Shown here piece by piece: positions 5,103-7,100 of a stretch of 7,100 nucleotides of DNA. Each line of letters opens with the position of its first letter. Positions within the stretch are counted from its first letter, which is position 1. Source of the DNA: an uncultured Clostridia bacterium (GTDB lineage: Bacteria; Bacillota; Clostridia; Christensenellales; Borkfalkiaceae); the NCBI GenBank assembly GCA_937888935.1, contig CALARO010000065.1:1-7100 (forward strand), read 5' to 3'. The notes beneath the pieces were generated by a model. The model was not told the origin of the DNA and did not search any database. It saw nothing but the letters and a program-made list of their open reading frames with translations. The position numbers and the translations under genes are program-made.

Positions 5103-6341
5103 ATGCCCGATACAGAAACTTCCGTCACCGAAAATCCCCAAACTTCCCCCGAACCGCAATCCACAGCGGCACACCCCACAGCAACGCAAACCGCAGCGGC
5201 GGCACACGCCCCCACGGCAAAAGAAAAGGCAAAAGCCTACTTAAAAGCACTTCCGAAACGCTATTTCATCACGGCGTTTTCGGGCATGGCGCAAGGCTTG
5301 TTCGTAACGCTCATCGCCGGCACGATTCTCGCCATGATCGCGGGTTGGTTTCCCGATAACTACTTCGGAAAAACGCTCGCGGGCATCTCGAATATCGCCA
5401 AAACGCTCATGGGCGCGGGCATCGGCGTAGGCATCGCCCACGCGCTCGGCAAACCGAAACTTCTTATTTTTTCCGCCGCCGCCGCGGGCATGGTGGGCGC
5501 GTTCGCCGAAAAATTCTTCCCCGGCGCAACCCCGTTCACCGCAATCGCGCTCGGCGCGCCCGGCAACCCCATCGGCGCATACGTCGCCACTATGCTCGTC
5601 GTAGAAATCGTATCTCTGTACGCGGGCAAAACAAAACTCGATATTATTTTAATCCCGCTCGGTGCGCTTTTCCTGTCGTTCGCGGGGGTGTTCGCCGCCT
5701 ACCCGTTCATTAAACTCATCGGTTGGCTCGGCGATTTTATCGCGTTCGCCACCGACGCCACCCCGTTCGTCATGGGCGTGGTGATTTCCGTAATCATGGG
5801 CGTAGTGCTTACCATGCCCACCTCGTCCGCAGCGATCTGGATTTCGGTAGCCACCCCTATTTTAACAGGCTTCAAAAACGGCGCGGCGGGAGTAACCGAA
5901 GCGCAGTATAACGCAATGCTGCTTGCGGGCGGCGCGGCAACGGTGGGTTGCACGTGCCACATGGTAGGCTTTGCCGTGGCTTCGTTTCGCGAAAACAAAT
6001 TGAGCGGACTTATCGCGCAAGGCTTAGGCACAAGCATGCTGCAAATTCCGAACATAATGAAAAAACCCGTAATCATGCTGCCGATGATTATTTCTTCGGC
6101 GATCTTAGGCCCGCTTTCCACGTGCGTATTCAAAGTGAAATGCGGCGCGAGCGGCGGCGGCATGGGAACGAGCGGCTTAGTGGGCGTATTCGACGCATTC
6201 TATTATACCACGGGCGCGCTCGGATATATCGGAATTATCCTGCTGATGATCGTTTTGCCCGCGATACTCAATTGGTTGCTTTCGGAATTTTTCCGCAAAA
6301 AAGGCTGGATCAGGCAAAACGATATGCTTCTGCCCGACTGA
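5103..6341 (+). CDS. PfoR-like membrane protein, PTS EIIC-related family
   Basis: A 412-residue polytopic membrane protein. Residues 1-40 are a low-complexity tail rich in Thr, Ala, Pro and Ser. From residue 47 the sequence (YLKALPKRYFITAFSGMAQGLF) matches the family annotated as PTS transporter subunit IIC or perfringolysin O regulator PfoR. Hydrophobic segments run at about 59-81, 98-115, 119-135, 157-174, 180-208, 219-237, 240-256, 271-294, 321-343 and 370-394. Other landmarks are the conserved PGNPIGAYVA stretch (153-162), GCTCHMVGFA (282-291) and a Gly-rich GASGGGMGTSGLVG (348-361). There are no EIIA or EIIB domains and no phosphorylatable Cys/His module, so sugar phosphotransfer is not shown; the substrate is unknown. 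PfoR was described in Clostridium perfringens as a toxin regulator, but the family is widespread in non-toxigenic Firmicutes. ATG 5103 has AGGT eight bases upstream. Confidence 0.85.
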   Translation: MPDTETSVTENPQTSPEPQSTAAHPTATQTAAAAHAPTAKEKAKAYLKALPKRYFITAFSGMAQGLFVTLIAGTILAMIAGWFPDNYFGKTLAGISNIAKTLMGAGIGVGIAHALGKPKLLIFSAAAAGMVGAFAEKFFPGATPFTAIALGAPGNPIGAYVATMLVVEIVSLYAGKTKLDIILIPLGALFLSFAGVFAAYPFIKLIGWLGDFIAFATDATPFVMGVVISVIMGVVLTMPTSSAAIWISVATPILTGFKNGAAGVTEAQYNAMLLAGGAATVGCTCHMVGFAVASFRENKLSGLIAQGLGTSMLQIPNIMKKPVIMLPMIISSAILGPLSTCVFKVKCGASGGGMGTSGLVGVFDAFYYTTGALGYIGIILLMIVLPAILNWLLSEFFRKKGWIRQNDMLLPD

Positions 6342-6365
6342 TAAACAACACCGATCCGATAAAAT
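6338..6365 (+). promoter_or_regulatory. Possible promoter for the small XRE regulator
   Basis: CTGATA (6338-6343, overlapping the upstream stop codon) and TAAAAT (6360-6365) are 16 bases apart; they match four and five of six consensus positions. The predicted start near 6372 leaves only about nine untranslated bases before ATG 6381. Read-through from the upstream gene is an alternative, as no terminator is seen between them. Confidence 0.3.
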
Positions 6366-6380
6366 ACAGCGGCATTTTTT

Positions 6381-6593
6381 ATGATGAATTATGAGATAAT
6401 CAAACAAAGATTAAAGCAAGAAATCGAAACAAGCGGCGTTACGAAAAACGAAATCGCAAACGCGGTGGGCATTACCCCAGAAATGGTTACTCAATATTGC
6501 ACTACCAAGAAGCTTCCCAAACTCGATACGTTCGCGGAAATCTGCAAGTTTTTGAATTTAGACGCGAATTATGTTTTAGGACTTACCGATTAG
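6381..6593 (+). CDS. Small XRE/Cro-C1-type helix-turn-helix regulator
   Basis: A 70-residue protein that is almost entirely one Cro/C1-type HTH domain. Helix 1 lies at about residues 4-17, helix 2 TKNEIANAVG at 21-30, and the recognition helix ITPEMVTQYCT at 31-41, followed by the closing helices DTFAEICKFLNL and the family ending DANYVLGL. It should bind DNA as a dimer; no effector domain is present. Similar single-domain regulators with this DANY-LG ending are common in Clostridia. It lies 39 bases after the PfoR-like gene on the same strand. Two consecutive ATGs (6381, 6384) are possible starts and neither has a recognisable Shine-Dalgarno; the upstream sequence is GCATTTTTT. Its targets cannot be read from the window; regulation of the adjacent gene is a guess. 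Confidence 0.85.
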   Translation: MMNYEIIKQRLKQEIETSGVTKNEIANAVGITPEMVTQYCTTKKLPKLDTFAEICKFLNLDANYVLGLTD

Positions 6594-6602
6594 CTCTTTG
6601 TC

Positions 6603-6620
6603 CGCAAAACGCCTTTTGCG
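6603..6620. repeat. Short perfect hairpin after the XRE gene
   Basis: CGCAAAA (6603-6609) and TTTTGCG (6614-6620) form a 7-bp stem with a four-base loop CGCC, nine bases after the XRE stop codon. No T run follows, so it is not an intrinsic terminator by itself, but it could protect the 3' end of the mRNA. Confidence 0.35.
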
Positions 6621-6654
6621 CGCACTTTGTCAAACGTTATTATTCATTACACAT

Positions 6655-6689
6655 AAAAAGCTTCGGGCTGGTAGCGCCCGAAGCTTTTT
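6655..6689. terminator. Bidirectional intrinsic terminator
   Basis: AAAAAGCTTCGGGC (6655-6668) and GCCCGAAGCTTTTT (6676-6689) are a perfect 14-bp inverted repeat around a 7-base loop. The GC-rich core is flanked by A5 and T5, so it works as a terminator on both strands. It lies between convergent genes: 61 bases after the plus-strand XRE gene and 34 bases after the minus-strand acetyltransferase gene. Confidence 0.92.
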
Positions 6690-6723
6690 GGGTATTTGAG
6701 TTTCTTCGCTCATTCAATCGTTT

Positions 6724-7100
6724 TCACGCTTCCCCGCCGCGCTTCATAATCCTTTCCAGCGCCGCGCCGTCCAGCTGATTTACCGTCGCGAATTTCCCGT
6801 TCCAAAACGCCGCCCAGTTATTGAAAACGCACGGAAATTCTTTTGCCGCCCGCAGACTGTCAACTTCGCAAAACTTCGCTTCGATCCCCCGCGCCCCGCA
6901 ATATTCTTTCAGCTTCTTCACCCTGTCCGGAATATACGGGCATTGCGCGTCGTAATACACTTCCAAGCCTTTGCCGCCCGATACGCCCGCCCGCGCGCGC
7001 CCGGTAAATTGCGGCGTTTCGCCGTCCGTGCCGTCAAAGCGCAGCGCAAGCAATTCATAGCCGTAACTCGTTTCGTCCACGCACGAAAACCCGAATTTTT
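6724..7100 (-). CDS. GNAT acetyltransferase with YoaP-type C-terminal domain, C-terminal part (5' end beyond window)
   Basis: The frame is open to the right edge, and 124 C-terminal residues plus the stop at 6726-6724 are visible. The first visible residues, KFGFSCVDETSYGYELLAL, look like the last strands of a GNAT acetyltransferase. After a Gly-rich linker (about 22-44) comes a domain with LEVYYDAQCPYIPDRVKKLKEY, a following beta strand, and FNNWAAFWNGKFATVNQL, which is the pattern of the YoaP-like domain found after some GNAT domains. That domain has a thioredoxin-like look, but only one Cys (CPY) at the position where thioredoxins have CXXC. The GTG at 7080-7078 is an internal Val, not a start, because sequence matching the family continues upstream of it. 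GNAT enzymes transfer acetyl groups from acetyl-CoA; the acceptor is unknown. The gene converges on the XRE gene and shares its terminator. Confidence 0.75.
   Translation of the reverse strand, partial: KFGFSCVDETSYGYELLALRFDGTDGETPQFTGRARAGVSGGKGLEVYYDAQCPYIPDRVKKLKEYCGARGIEAKFCEVDSLRAAKEFPCVFNNWAAFWNGKFATVNQLDGAALERIMKRGGEA

Noticed and set aside
1..7100. A dedicated defence, toxin-antitoxin or novel multi-gene system
   Set aside because: All larger genes fall into known housekeeping, sporulation, transport or regulatory families. The lone XRE gene has no toxin-like partner next to it.

Overview
The window looks like chromosomal DNA from an endospore-forming member of the Firmicutes, probably a Clostridia or Christensenellales-type gut lineage. 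The evidence is two sporulation genes (yabP, yabQ), a thymidylate synthase of the Bacillus subtilis ThyA type, a clostridial-style dihydrofolate reductase, and AGGAGG-like ribosome binding sites with sigma-A-type promoters. Codons ending in C or G are frequent while the intergenic DNA is AT-rich. The lineage assignment is inference; no rRNA or tRNA gene is present to settle it.

Layout. Positions 1-1280 (minus strand) hold yabQ (running off the left edge), yabP and an HD-domain phosphohydrolase gene. A sigma-E-like promoter sits in front of yabP, inside a terminator-like hairpin. Positions 1281-1551 are noncoding. They contain a compact multi-hairpin element of about 103 bp with a run of ten G and 7-bp inverted ends, plus diverged copies of one of its hairpins. 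Positions 1552-3381 (minus) are typA/bipA, with its own promoter and a GTG start. Positions 3534-4902 (minus) are a thyA-folA operon with a strong extended -10 promoter and a terminator overlapping the folA stop. Positions 4903-5102 are a divergent intergenic region. Positions 5103-6593 (plus) hold a PfoR-like PTS EIIC-family membrane protein followed by a 70-residue XRE-type regulator. Positions 6594-6723 contain a 14-bp bidirectional terminator. From 6724 to the right edge (minus) lies the C-terminal part of a GNAT acetyltransferase with a YoaP-type tail.

How the genes work together. ThyA makes dTMP and dihydrofolate, and FolA reduces the dihydrofolate back to tetrahydrofolate, so the thyA-folA pair is one functional unit. 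YabP and YabQ belong to the mother-cell (sigma-E) sporulation programme, which in B. subtilis is needed for spore cortex formation. TypA is a ribosome-associated GTPase and stands alone. The PfoR-like protein and the small XRE regulator may be co-transcribed. Most of the window is ordinary core genome. I see no clear undescribed system; the parts most worth a second look are the multi-hairpin element at 1335-1437 and the promoter/terminator overlap ahead of yabP.
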